Origin: Lichenostomus cassidix
Lineage: Eukaryota > Chordata > Aves > Passeriformes > Meliphagidae
DNA: 64,000 nt
Direction: 5' to 3'
NCBI GenBank assembly: GCA_008360975.2
Contig: CM039188.1
Location: 27,493,944-27,557,943 of the forward strand
Shown here one piece after another: positions 15,195 through 38,311 of this stretch. A model generated the notes under the pieces. That model had not been told where the DNA came from. It did no database searches and worked only from the letters and a program-made list of their open reading frames with translations. Position 1 is the stretch's first letter; each line of letters begins with the position of its first letter. The translations under genes and the position numbers were made by a program.

Positions 15195-17420
15195 CTGAAA
15201 AAAAAGCACAAACACAAGGTCAGTGGAGCGTTTGGCTCCCTGCAGCTCTTGCCCTTCTGCACATCACTGCACAGCACCTCTGCAGTGTGGCACCTCTAAC
15301 ACTGTGTGGGGCTACAGCTCTTTTGAAGCAGAAAACTACTAAAAGATGGGAGGGGGAGGAGAAAAACGGGCTTCTGAGCTACACTCAAAAATCCAGAGTG
15401 ATCGTGTGACATGGGTAATGTGGGTAAAATATCTAAGAGGCATTAAGAATGAGAGAATAATTTTGGATTTTAATGTTAGAGTGGGATGCTTGGCAAATGC
15501 CTGTGCATCCATCACTACTTCCTTAGGTCAGACTGCAAAATTTGACCTAAGGAAGAAAGCTTTGGGCTAATATCTTGTGAGGGATAGCTCCTCTTTTCTC
15601 ATTTTATTGTGGTGTGGGGATGTGTTTAATTCCTTTAACAATAATTCTGCTCCCTTATTCTGCACCTTCTTCACCACCAACTTGTGCCCAGCTCTGGGTA
15701 CCACACACAGGGGCACTGAAGAAAACCCTTTAGCACATTCCTATTACTACTAACAATTCTGCAAAGTACCCACGTGCAGAGATGGAGAGTGAGCTTTTTG
15801 ACACTGAAAGCACGGAATGGAGCTTTCTGGTAGGTAGCAGCTGTCTGAGCTCCTGATGGATTGATTGCTTAATGCCGCTGGCTTTGTTCTTGAGTGTGGG
15901 TGGAGTATTAGGTGGCTGAGAACCATGCACAAGCATCTTTTAAAACACTATTTAAATGGAAGGAAGGAGATCAGTGTTAAAATTACTGTAATGTCTTTGA
16001 TGCAGTTAGAACTTTGCAGGCTACAAATGTGATTATTAGCCTGAGAATGTCACAGCTGTCTAGAGAGCTTCAGGCCACAGTTTTATGGGGTTGAAGGGAA
16101 CCTTGCTATACAATCAGACATCTAAGTGATCAAAATCTAAATAGCCAAGGGAGCCTAACTGGGCATAACATCAAAAAATAAAAGCATAGTGACTCTCTAA
16201 CCTTGTTCGTTCCAAGACATTTTCTGCAGTTCTGAGCATGGAATTTCTTCTGACACGGATTTTGAAACCCACTGTTGTCTTGCACACAATCTATTGCATT
16301 GGCTCTTGGCCAGCTTCAGCACTGAACATGTGTGCTTGGACACAGACATGGTTTGGAAAGCCTGGGGATTCCTACATTAAAGGCTGAATCTAGCTGGAGA
16401 CACTTCCCACATGCAGCACCATAGCCCTGCTTCCCTAAATCACCTCCTGGCCAAGGATGACTGACTGTTCCCCCTTATCACTCTTTCTTATGATGGGAGC
16501 ATGGCAGACCTGACTCTTAAAACTGGGGTTGCAGCTCCCTGTGGGTGTTAGTCTTGCTCTAAAATCTTCATCAGAGGCTATGAAGTGCAGCAAACCCACT
16601 ATTTACAATAACACTCTGGACAGGTGAAGATGCCCAGTGCAAGCAACACTGGTGTCACACTGCTAGGTTGTGTTCCCCCATGGAATAGACATTTCCAGCA
16701 GCAGATGGCTCCTTAATTACTGGAAGGGAACACAGAGAGAAGCCTGCTAAATACACTCCTGCTCAAGTGAAGTGTACATTTTTAGCAGGAAAGGCAGTTC
16801 ATTTTGGAGACAGCTCCCATAGGACCAGAGCATCTCACATCTCCCAGCCACAGGGGCAAGGACAGACAGCTGGAAAAGAAATGATGGGTTTGATGAACAA
16901 CTCATGGGGCAAAGCCCTTTGGGCTTCCCTGTGCAGGAACTCAATTCAGAATATCACATTGGTCCATCACACCTTTAAACCAATGCATTAGTTTTATTTT
17001 CTGCACAGGAAAAAGGTAACACATGATAGCCCTGTGCATGCAGTTACACTCTATGTGTCACACACTGGTGAGGCTGCAGTCAAGCCTAGAAACTCCCAAT
17101 GTGCTGTAATCAGCCTTTCAGCTGCTTGCATGCTGGGTTGGTTTGTACACAGAAGTGTGAAGTGACATCTGCATCGCTTCTAATTAGTCAGAGTACCATA
17201 ATGGCTGCAGAGCAGACACTAATTATGTAGCTACAATGGGCACCCAATTAAAGTAGTATGAGGTCATGGTGGCTTTTCTTTCCTTTTTAGTATCAGCTGG
17301 ACAATAAGGTCCATCTCTGAACTCTGTGCTACATGCTGAGCTCCCATTTCCCACAACACACAAATGGCCTTCCAGACACTGGGACAATAAATAGTCATCC
17401 ATGGAGCTCTTTGGGCAAAA

Positions 17421-17425
17421 CAAAT
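17421..17425 (+). repeat. 5' target site duplication CAAAT
   Basis: CAAAT directly precedes the LTR's TG start and is repeated exactly at 18033-18037 after its CA end. A 5-bp duplication fits ERVL-type integration. Confidence 0.85.
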
Positions 17426-17795
17426 TGTCCTGGTTTCCACTGGAACAGAGTTAGATTTCTTCCTAGCTGGTGCAGTGCTGTGTTTTGGATTAAGTCTGAG
17501 AATGATGCTGATAACACACTGATGTATTAGTTGTTGCTAAGTAGTGTTTATACTAAGTCAAGGACTTTTCAGCTCCTTGACAACCCCAGCAAGCAGGCTG
17601 GAGGGTCACAAGATGCTGGGAGGGGACACAGCCAGGACAGCTGACCCCAGCTGGCCAAAGGAATATTCCATCTCATATGGCATCATGCTCAGTATGGGAA
17701 CTGGGGGGAAATCTGGCCTGGGGCTGCTGCTCAGGAACTAGCTGGGCATTGGCTGGCAAGTGGTGAGCAATTGTATTGTGCATCACTTGTTTGTC

Positions 17796-17893
17796 TATTC
17801 TTATTCTTATTCATTCTTATTCTTATTCTTATTCTTATTCTTATTCTTATTCTTATTCTTATTCTTTTCTTATTCTTACCCTTATTCTTTTCT
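17796..17893 (+). repeat. (TATTCT)n microsatellite inside the LTR
   Basis: There are about thirteen near-perfect hexamer units of TTATTC, interrupted near 17811 and 17866-17881. The family usually has an ATT-type simple-repeat zone at this spot, so this is probably an expansion of a resident repeat. The frame that reads Tyr-Ser repeats through it is an artefact. Confidence 0.92.
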
Positions 17894-17906
17894 CTCTTTT
17901 CTGTCC

Positions 17907-17912
17907 CATTAA
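17907..17912 (+). terminator. LTR-internal poly(A) signal ATTAAA
   Basis: ATTAAA occurs just after the simple-repeat zone, where related LTRs keep the same hexamer. It is on the + strand, so it would not terminate ADCY5 transcripts. Confidence 0.45.
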
Positions 17913-18032
17913 ACTGTCTTTATATCAACCCATGAGTTTTCTCACTTTTCCCTCCCCAGCTCTCTCCCCCATCCCAGGGGGAGAGCACAGGGCTGTGTGG
18001 GGTTGAGCTGCAGCTGGAGCTAAACAACCACA

Positions 18033-18037
18033 CAAAT
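18033..18037 (+). repeat. 3' target site duplication CAAAT
   Basis: An exact copy of the 5-bp sequence at 17421-17425 lies immediately after the LTR's terminal CA. Confidence 0.85.
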
Positions 18038-18402
18038 CCCATTTAGTGAGAGATAATACAGCATCACAGAAAGCTATTTCTGGGAAAACAGGCTAACCTT
18101 CTCCACTTTATTACTGACATTCTGATTGTGAAGTGATGTAAATTATACTTCCAAGTGCTGTAATTTCGCTTAGTGCTTGACTTACAAGAATGAAATTATA
18201 TTTGAGATATAAAATGCTTTTATTTCACTAATTGTGTTAGAAAATGCTAAATAGCTTCTGCTGATGGAACACATAATATCTGAAAAAAAGGGAAGAAAAC
18301 CTCATTCTCCCTATATCTATCTCCCCACAGAAAGCTCCATGGGGTTTCCTACCTAATTTCACTCACTTGAGTTAACAAAATAATTTAAGTGATTACTGCC
18401 AA

Positions 18403-18472
18403 TGGCACAAAAGCTACACTTCCATTAACTGGCAGTGGCAGCAAAAGCTGTATTTCCGTTAATTATTACTGG
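18403..18472. repeat. Degenerate tandem duplication, about 33 nt
   Basis: TGGCACAAAAGCTACACTTC and the next unit TGGCAGCAAAAGCTGTATTT share the same order of bases with several changes. The second copy begins near 18436. Old local duplication is the simplest reading. Confidence 0.45.
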
Positions 18473-19578
18473 GCACATGGGAATGCTGAAATCATGGAAT
18501 AGTCATGTGAAGGAGAGGAGTAACCAGGTGCATCAGGGCTGATGGTTAATGATGGCTTGAAGGGCTGATGGTTAGTGACCATCCAGAAATCTCAGCAACT
18601 CCAGAAGCTATTTCATAACACACAAGGTAGCACTGGGAAGCGCCATGGGAATCTTCTCAACCACCCTCCTGTCCAAGGCAGGAGCAACCACAGCTATCAA
18701 TCTTGACAAATACTTCACCTAAATGGGCATAATTTGATTCACTCACATTTGAGTACAGTTGTTGCCTACAAGGGGAAATCATCAAAACAAGGAGTTAACA
18801 ATGCAATTCCAGCAAGAAACAAAACTTGTGGAAGAGGACAGGCTTGTGGAGGAGCCAAACCTCCCTTCCTGGTGTGGAGACCTCCAGGAGATGGGGAACC
18901 AGCGTGGCAGTGGAAGGAGGCTGCCACTAGGATTAATGTGTGACCTGATGACAAACTTTTACCTTTGGTAAGTAAAAGGGCAACTGTCCAGTCCCACTGA
19001 GCCCAGACCCCTCTGCTGGGAATTGTGCTGAGCCCAGCTGTGATATTGGCTTTTCAACCAAGGACATGTGTCCAGCAACAACCAGCAGGATGTCACTGAC
19101 CAAACATCAAGCACCATCATTCCACTGTCCCAAGCTGGGTTTGATACATCATGGTGGGTCATTATCACATCCCTGAGCAAGCTCAAGTTTGTTGGAGGAA
19201 TTTTTTTTTCCTTATTTGAGAAATGACATTTCTATATTGGGAGTGCAATACCAGAATTAAGAATGACTTACTACAGCTCCCCATTTCTGGAAAAAAGGAA
19301 ATACAGATCCACTCTGATTCCAGTTATATTCTGGTATTAATAGATAGTTCATCAGTCAAGTCCCACATTAAAAAGATCTTAAAGGGAACTGTATTCTCCT
19401 GCTCTTCAGAGGCAGAGAGCAGCACTGGCAAAGCTTCAGCTTCCAGACATGCCTTCCCTGGTATCCTGTGCTTCCCTTGCTTTCACCACGGCCTTGGCAC
19501 TCCCATCCACCTACTGCCACGCTGAAACCACTGAGTGAAAGAAATCAGGTGAAGAATTCAGAAGTGAAAGGCACTTAC

Positions 19579-22032
<2,454 letters not shown>

Positions 22033-22197
22033 CTCTGGAAAGTTGCAGTTGGGCAGAGGACTGTCACAGAATCCCTGCAAGGTGCCCAGGCTGTAGTTGG
22101 AAGTCAGGTTGCTGATAAGGCAAATGTCCACCTGGTCAGGAGTGATGTTGTATTCAGCAGCCATGCAGCTGGCAAGATCCACAGTGCTGCACATGAA
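22033..22197 (-). CDS. ADCY5: ADCY5 exon 14, large extracellular loop
   Basis: This 165-nt exon gives 55 residues in phase 0, from FMCSTVDLASC to PNCNFPE. It covers the extracellular loop between helices 9 and 10, the usual glycosylated loop of membrane cyclases. Three N-glycosylation sequons are present: N-I-T, N-L-T and N-Y-S. Five cysteines are present, including CNFPE. The middle (ITPDQVDICLISNLTS) is clearly less like human than any other exon here, while SLG..QGFC.SP.PNCNFPE is kept. The frame continuing past GAG into 21970 is intron. Confidence 0.94.
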
Positions 22198-22917
22198 CTG
22201 GAAAACAAAGATGGTATTAAGCTCCACAACACAGACAAAAAGAAAACATAGTTTACATGAATTAAAAAGCCGCTTGGAAATGCCTGTATCAATGTGCAAA
22301 ATATGCAACACAAAATCATCAGCTTATGTCTTACTGCATGTACAATGGCTTTGTTTTTTCTATCCCAAAATATTAATTAACAAAATCCAGGCCCCAGAGA
22401 ACAGCCCATCTCTCTCCAAGCCTGAACTCAGCAGTGGTGTTTGGATGCACAGCCAGACCACCTTGGTCCCAAAAGTGCAACTCAGAGTGGTCAGCACATC
22501 CATGAGCTGATCCCTGCCCTTGGAGCAGGAGGCAGCACCATGCAGGGGTTGGCACAAAGCCCACAGAACACTGACACCCCACTCAGTGTGGTGGGAGTTA
22601 AATACCACACCAGCCTCGTGCCAGCCCTTCCCACAGGGATACACTTCAGGTTGGCTCCTGTCCTTGGAGCAGAAGCATTTAAAGAATCACAAAAGGACCA
22701 GGACACAAATCAGTGTCAGGCATATAATGGGCTCTAGGGATGGAGCTGTTGGGCTCCCATTTCTTTTCTGTGCCCAAAAAGCAAAGGGCACTGACTTCAG
22801 ATCTGCCAGTCCTAGGCAGGATCACGTTAAACTCAGCAGTTTTAAGGGTCATGATGCTGCAGAGCAATAAGAAAACAATGCAGAACCGAATGGATCAAAA
22901 GGAAATAATGGGCATAC
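22198..22917 (-). other. ADCY5: ADCY5 intron 13
   Basis: This 720-nt intron has the donor GTATGC and the acceptor GTTTTCCAG. Two similar short phrases (CCCTTGGAGCAG near 22518 and TCCTTGGAGCAG near 22662) suggest an old local duplication. The many overlapping open frames are GC-driven chance. Confidence 0.85.
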
Positions 22918-23034
22918 CATGTTGACAAAGGCAGACAGAAAAACCAGGATAATGGCAAAGACTCCAACTAAGGTACTATTGGTCCTGGACTGTACAATCT
23001 TCTTAGAAAGAGTCTGGAGAGGAACTGGGAAAAG
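22918..23034 (-). CDS. ADCY5: ADCY5 exon 13, ninth transmembrane helix
   Basis: This 117-nt exon gives 39 residues in phase 0. A short cytosolic loop [20 protein letters not shown] leads into the helix [19 protein letters not shown]. It joins exon 12 (YSCVK) and exon 14 (FMCS) in frame, as in mammalian AC5. The acceptor is CTCATGCAG and the donor GTATGC. Confidence 0.96.
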
Positions 23035-26000
23035 CTGCATGAGAGAAAAAAAATCAAACACACATATAAAATCATTGTTTGTTTTACAGATTACAACCTG
23101 CATTTGAGCTGTGCTCATCCTTCAGCAGGGCCTGTGTGGGTGCTGCACAGAGGCTGGAGGATGGTGATGGGGGATGGTGGCTGCAGGACAAGGGTGAGCA
23201 GAGATGTGACTGCCTCGTGGCACAGGCCCAGCTGGCTCACCAAATCTACTTAGCCCTTCCTAATGGGAGTGATGGCTCCCCAGCCCAGAGAGCATGGCTT
23301 GCAGGGCTGTGCTCATCCTGTCGTGAGAAGCAAACCACAAGCCATCTGTAACTGAAATAGCCAGGAGCCTGAGCCTGGAAATTACTGGAGCAAAAATTTA
23401 AAAACGCAGAAATGAAAACACACACCACGTCCCTTTGATCAGCAAGGCAAATCGCAGGACTCTCTGGTGCCATTTCAGACACAGACTGTCACACAGCCCC
23501 TGTGATCTGTCAGACCCTGATCTCGGCAAAAGGCGCTGCAGAGATCAGCTGGTCCGGGCTGGGCTCTGGCACTTGGCTCCACACTCACATGGGGATAAAA
23601 ATACCCACTGGTGAGGATGATCTTGGAGCTCCTGCAGCCCCAGTGCCCCAGTGACTCACTGCTGGCAGGGCTGGCAGCCTGCTGATGGCTCCTGAGGAGC
23701 TCTGCTTTAGGGTGGAACAGCCTGTGTGCACGAGAGAGACTGACCCCACGCCCTTCGCAGCCAGGGCACCTTCCCTGCACTGCACTGGCTACAGGAGTGC
23801 CCAGGAGACAGCAAAGCCAACCCTCTCCCTCCATGTGCCACTCTGTGCCACTGCAAACTCGGAGCTGGAGCAGGAATGCCAGGAAACCCTGGTGCACTGA
23901 CATGCTCCCATGGGAGATTGTCCTCCCCAGCAGTGCCCTGCCCCTCCAAGCCACCCTGCCAGGGCAGAGGGACTCTGCCCAGGACTGCCAAAGCTTTTTC
24001 CAGAGCCCAACTCTCCCTTCCTTCACTCACTGCATGAATAACCAAGCCACTAGAGGGTATTTTTAGAGACACAAAGAAACAGCAGCACAGCGCCATGGCA
24101 CTGCAATTTAACTATGACTAATGTTTCTATTAAAAGTCTTGCTTTTCCCTTTTATCCTTCACTCTTACATCTTCGGAGATGCAACATTTTGTCAGTGCTG
24201 TGCTTCCCACACAGCAGCCCTGCAGTGTAATTACCGAGTGTTGGAGCAGCCAAGGCGCTGATTAGCTGGGGACTTTTCACAGAGGCAGAGAGAGCTTGTG
24301 GCAAGAGTTTTGAAAAAGCTGATTTCACCTGCTACCAGCACATGCACAAAACTCCAGCTAACTCCAGGTGAATGGAGAGGGCAAGGCTCTGAGGGGGACT
24401 GGAGAGAAGGGGAAAGTGGGGTTGTCACTTATTTGCACTGAATGAGGATTGATTGAAATGCACTGAAAGCTTATGCAATCCTTCAGGTTCAGTGGCAGCC
24501 ACTGAAAAACAAAGAAAAACACCTTTCTCTCCGACATAAACCCTGCTGACAGAGAAATCCTTAGCTCTATTGATAAGCCACAAACCAAAATATCTCTTTG
24601 TCCTACCATGTCCAGCTGCTTGCACACAGATGTCAGCTAGCAGATCCCTACTAGAACAGGGATATGGAATATCCAGTGAAGCTTTCCTCTGCTCTAGCCC
24701 TTACAGGATTTGGAAGGAGAAGGAGCATCTGTGCTGCATTTAGACACTCTTCTCACTAGTTTAGAGCAGGACAGGTTTTCTTGCCACCCCTTTGTTTAGG
24801 CCTCAAGGCCAAGTTCCACAAAGGTATTCAGGAACCTAACCTCTGTCTGTAATCTCTGGGAAATCAGGCACCTAAATAAAACTTGGGAGTTCTTTGTTGT
24901 GGATCTTGGCTCAAGCCCCTGCTGCCAACAATCCCAAAAAAGCCTGACTTTGAACCAAGCCTGAGATATCAAGCAAAGCGATCAGTGGAAGACACTTAAA
25001 TTCTAATGAAAACATGTTTTCTTTGTATTAATCTTGGTTCTCATTACTTTGCAAACTAGGAAAAACTTTAGGTCAGTAAACAAGTACAGCTGGAAAAAGT
25101 CCTGAAGAAGAAAGAGATGCCAAAACCCATAGGAGGTCAGGGCTGCAGTTGAGAGTGCATCAACATAGTCCTGGTATGCATCTGAGGAACCTCTGCCTCG
25201 TGAACATTCATGGGGTCCTGTCACACAAGCCACACTCTCCCCATTTCACAGAGGCAGGTAGAGACCAGGAACACCTACAGCTTGAAGAACTTCTGTGATA
25301 GACATGGGGAGCCTGTCTCAGTTCTGACAATTCAGCTCCATTCTTGCAGTGTTTCCTCCATAAAAGCATCCACAAGTCAGGGGCACAGCACAAAAGTAGA
25401 TAAAAAGAAAAGAAGATGACTTTCCCTCCCATTTTCCAACAAGCATAATAAAATCCCTTCTGGCCTCATAAAAGAAGCAGAATATCAGGACAGAATATTA
25501 AAGCACAGTGAAAATCCAAGCAGCACTGCTGGTTGGTCCATTGGCTTGTACTGTCCAACACCACCTGCTCCTCTCAGTGAGACTCAAATCCTGAGTGAAG
25601 AACAGGACAAGGGGAGGTCTGATGAAATGGCAACTCCCAGCCTGCATTTGCACTACTGAGAATGGGCTGATGTGATCCTTTGGGCAGCTAAGATCCATGT
25701 CTGGGCAGCCACACAAGCGTGATGTCACTCTTTAGCACTCTTGAAATCCCCATGTAAAGAAAAATAACCACAATGTGGAAAAAGAAAATTGGATTGTCTA
25801 GTCGATCCCAGCTCACTCTGAATTGAAATGCATAAATGCAGGTGAAGAAAAGGCACTGCTTTGCAGATGAAAGTACAAGTTTAAAAAGTGATACAAGTAT
25901 TATATTACACTGAAAATAATCCACAACCTCCAGTAATTTGCATGACAAAATTACTCTAAATAAAGCCCATTCTTTGCAATAACAGCTGATCTAGGACAGA

Positions 26001-29000
26001 AGAGTAATATTTCTTCTTTTTGTCTTCTTAACATATAGTGTGGATATGGAAAACTGCTTAGGTAATTGCTGTTGTGTTGTAAGATGAGGTCTTTAAGGTC
26101 TGATTTTTCAATTTGTAATAAAAGCCTTTGAGTAATTTTGAAGTACATTAAGATGCTTCTGGAGTAAAAGACAACATCTCCAGGCAACTTGATGTTGCAA
26201 GTGCATTTATGTAACTTATTTTACAGTGATTAATCAGTCTATTAAAAAGTACAGTTTTCAGAGGGGTTTTTTTTCCTGATTGAGAAAAAAACCCAAATGC
26301 TTTAGGAGCATCTAGACCAGGTTTTGGAGCAAAGAAAGAGATAAGCAAGCTACACCGATGCAGAACTACAGAAAAGCTTATTTTCTCATAAAGAATAACT
26401 TGAAATTTCTCTCCTGTGTGCTCCCAGGACCAAGAAAAAAGTTGAATTCCACACAGCAGTGTAGATACCAGAAGTTAGAGGATTTTAAGAAAGAAAACAC
26501 AAACTTGATAAGTTAGTAGCAAACCAGATGTCTGTCAGCAGAGTATTTGAGAAGGAATCCTGGTTCCCATGACCTTAGGCTCTACTGGGAAGGGACACCA
26601 TCTCACGGTGGCCAAGTCTTCATGGAGCATCAAAGCAAAGAACTGGAACTCTCTTGTTTATTACAGCTGAAGAAACTTGGAAAGCCAAGCTGGCTGCACT
26701 GGCAGTTCCAGGATCAACTTCTAGTCCGTGGAGAATTTTATAGTGGAAGATAATAATGACAGCGAAAGAAAATAAAACATGATCAAGCTGTTCAGAAAGA
26801 GCCTGCTGGCCACTGTCAAAGCCAGAGATGGAGAGGCCAAAACAGTGAGGGAAAATCTCACATGAAAGCTGGAAAGAGGAAGAAAAAAGAGACACTTATC
26901 ATGTAACAGCACAGCAAATAGGCAGAAGTTATGCTTATGCTGATATCCTGGGGTGGACACCTGCTTTCCAGCTTTGTGTGGAATGAACCACTGGTATTTA
27001 AAACACATGCTCTCCTATCCCACATCTGAGTGTGAAACAAAGCAAGCAATGCTGACATCCATGTCTTCAAATTTCATCTGAAGGATCTGTAAAATTGCCT
27101 TCCTTCTGCAGGTGTGTAAAAGTGTTTCCTGGAGCAATGTAGAGTACAGAAATAAAGTAACACCCCTTATCCAAGGGCTGGGTAAACCTGTTACTTAAAA
27201 ATCAAAGACTTGAAACACCAAGGTCTTGGATGACAGAAGTAGGCTGCACTTATTAGGAGCTGCTGCCATCAGGCATGGAGCTGACAAACTAGAAGTACTC
27301 GTTCCTTGATGAAGCCATCTCATAATCAGATGTTGTCAGCAGAAGCTAATTTGGAGCACTAAGAAGGGGTAATCAAAAAGGAACCGGAGCTAGAAGGCCC
27401 AATATTTTCAATATTTGCAGTCTCTGCACAGAAGGCACACTGGATGTTATACATGAGCACTTTGTGGGGCTGAAAACTCACTGCTGGAAATATCAGGGGC
27501 TTCAAAAAATCCCATTAAATTCTGGTGTTATTCTGAATTCCCTCTGATGTCTTGCATGTGCACTGTGCACTGAGGCAAATCCAGCCTAAAAACAGTTGCA
27601 GGCACCACCAAACAGATCTCTTCTACAGGAATTTGGAAGATCAAGACAAAGAAAGCAAGATTGAAATCTGCCTACCATCCCGGGCACTGAAAAGTCATGT
27701 GTGCCTTTTAAATTAATCAGTAATTAAGATGAGTATTAATATTAAACCCAAAAGCCCAAACCAAAACCAAAGGATTTGAATGATGACAGAAGAACTGTGT
27801 GCTGCTGTCAGTGTGTGGAAGTGGCCTGTAAATACCAGTGGGTGACAAACAGCTCTGAGCCTTGGAATCTGTCTGGCTGCAAGTCAGGCAGCTCAGATGC
27901 TCCAGAGCTCCAGGTCTGCCTCAGCTCTCATCCCAGCAGAACCAGGGTGTTAGTGGCTCTGCTGGGCTGGCACAGTGCTGAGATTGTGCTGCCAGTGGCA
28001 CTGCAGCATGAGGAGGCAGCAGAGCTCTGCACCAAATTCCCAACTTCTTTGTGGCTGTGACCAAAAGCTTTTCACATTGGTTGTTAATTAATTGCTAATC
28101 ACATTAACTGCTGATACCAGTTTAGAAATGAAGGACACTTAGGAGCATCCTCAAGTGCAATGGACACACCAAGTACAACCAGGCATCTGTGGGTACCACT
28201 GCCCAGCTCCAGGGACCCAAGCCTTCCTATTAGCAGTGTTATTTCTGACTCAGCTTCTCATTGCTGGTAAAAAAGCAAGGCAAATGAGATGCTGCACTTA
28301 CAAACTAGGCTCCCTTTAAAGTTCTCATAAGGCCAAAGGAAACCCTGTGAGTGAGTTGTTAGGTTCAAATAGAACTCAAAGCTTTCTTCACTATGAAGAG
28401 TTTGCAGCTCTTATTATATGAGAAGGCAAAGTTTAATTTCTAAATCTAACTTCAAAAAAATCAAAAAGATGTGTAAGGTGCAAGTCTGTCAAGAGCACCC
28501 ACATTCAACTTTGAAAATGGCACAGAGAAGATAATTAAAGTGAGACAAATCATCTGCCTGACATTATCCATTATCCCACTGTTTCTTCTGCAGGAAAAAT
28601 AATGCTACTGAGCTATTTTATTCCAGGCTCTGAGGAACAAAGTTGAGCTTGGGCTAAGGTATCTGAATCTGAGAATATTCCTTGTTCAGACGCTTCTAGA
28701 CTAGAAGGATCCCTAAAACTGAAACACATCAATGTTTTTTATAGGAATACCTTTGAGTGAAAAAGATGAGCACACTACCCTTCCCACAGTGCTCGCTGCC
28801 AATTTACCACAGGCTGGCAAGAATTAATATGTTTTTGGACTTCACACAATATATTTCTTTGCTGATCAAAGCCAGGGACAAGAAAGAGCCCACCAAAGGT
28901 TGGAAACACTGTACACTCATCTGAGAAAGGCTGATAAAATTCTATATGTTTATGGCTCTTACTTCCCTCCAGGACATTTTTCCTTGATGATATTCTGCTT

Positions 29001-29381
29001 CTGATTATCTGCCTACCCAAACACGCACATGCAGCAGGGGCCAGTGCACAGGCAACGCTGCAGGAAGTTTACAGGGAGGAAATGAATGGTCAGTGTTTGG
29101 TCCACATTGGAAAATGAGCTCTTCTTATATCAATATGAGAGTGTCTGCAGGGGACTTAATAGACATGCAGATCCACAGAGTGGTTACTTCTTGCTGAGCT
29201 AAAGAGATGCCAACCCTAACATCTGTTTGCAGTTCATTCTGCCTTATCAAAGGCTTTTTCTGTAACCCTTATCACATAGTGTGGAAAGGATGGCTAACAA
29301 AACACACTCTGTTAGCTGAAGAAGCAGATTGCTGATCCGGTTATCTTAGGCAGAGGACTACAAAGAAACCACAGTACTCAC
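23035..29381 (-). other. ADCY5: ADCY5 intron 12
   Basis: This 6.3-kb intron contains a GC-rich stretch at about 23470-24030 that produces several overlapping open frames without recognisable domains. An AT-rich patch with TTAATTAATTGCTAATCAC lies near 28083. No repeat family could be named. Confidence 0.85.
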
Positions 29382-29469
29382 CTTTACACAGGAGTAAATG
29401 ACTGAAACAAACACCACTGTGGTCAGGATCAGGAAACAAGTCAGGTAAAAACCCAGCATAAATGTCGAG
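29382..29469 (-). CDS. ADCY5: ADCY5 exon 12, eighth transmembrane helix
   Basis: This 88-nt exon completes a split His codon and gives 29 residues: STFMLGFYLTCFLILTTVVF, then VSVIYSCVK. It is one long hydrophobic helix with a cytosolic end. Human has [20 protein letters not shown] here, from memory, so changes are conservative and confined to the lipid-facing helix. The acceptor is ATTTCAG and the donor GTGAGT. Confidence 0.95.
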
Positions 29470-38288
<8,819 letters not shown>

Positions 38289-38311
38289 TTGTCCTTGGGG
38301 TCCTCGAAACC
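38289..38311 (-). CDS. ADCY5: ADCY5 exon 9, 23-nt microexon
   Basis: This exon is 23 nt: GFEDPKD plus two bases of Lys, flanked by the acceptor TTCTTTCAG and the donor GTAAGC. It joins KEMKRM of exon 8 to STQES of exon 10, reproducing the KRMGFEDPKDK order of AC5. Since 23 is not a multiple of three, skipping it would shift frame before the membrane bundle. It is isolated between introns of 13.0 and 4.5 kb. It is easily missed by gene prediction. Confidence 0.93.

Larger units (their letters stand above)
17426..18032 (+). mobile_element. Solo LTR of an avian ERVL-like endogenous retrovirus
   Basis: The 607-nt element starts TGTCCTGGTTTCCACTGG and ends AACCACA, so it has TG...CA termini. It is flanked by the exact 5-bp repeat CAAAT. 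Its body follows a family common in bird genomes as I remember it: a GTGCTGTGTTTTGGATTAAG block, GGGACACAGCCAGGACAGCT, a simple-repeat zone, ATTAAA, then a block ending CATGAGTTTTCTCAC. No internal viral genes or second LTR are found, so the proviral interior was probably lost by LTR-LTR recombination. It lies in ADCY5 intron 15 in antisense orientation to the gene, the orientation usually tolerated in introns. The family assignment is from memory and should be checked against a repeat library. Confidence 0.85.
15195..19578 (-). other. ADCY5: ADCY5 intron 15
   Basis: This 4.4-kb intron contains the solo LTR at 17426-18032 with its internal hexamer microsatellite, and a degenerate tandem duplication near 18403-18472. 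Two near-identical copies of AGGGCTGATGGTTARTGA lie between 18534 and 18580. The rest shows nothing recognisable. Confidence 0.88.

Noticed and set aside
17776..18006. Open frame with Tyr-Ser repeats
   Set aside because: It is the translation of the hexamer microsatellite inside the LTR.
23475..24096. Pile of overlapping open frames, up to 183 codons, in intron 12
   Set aside because: The stretch is GC-rich and so poor in stop codons on both strands. The translations are rich in Ser, Pro, Cys and Trp with no family pattern.
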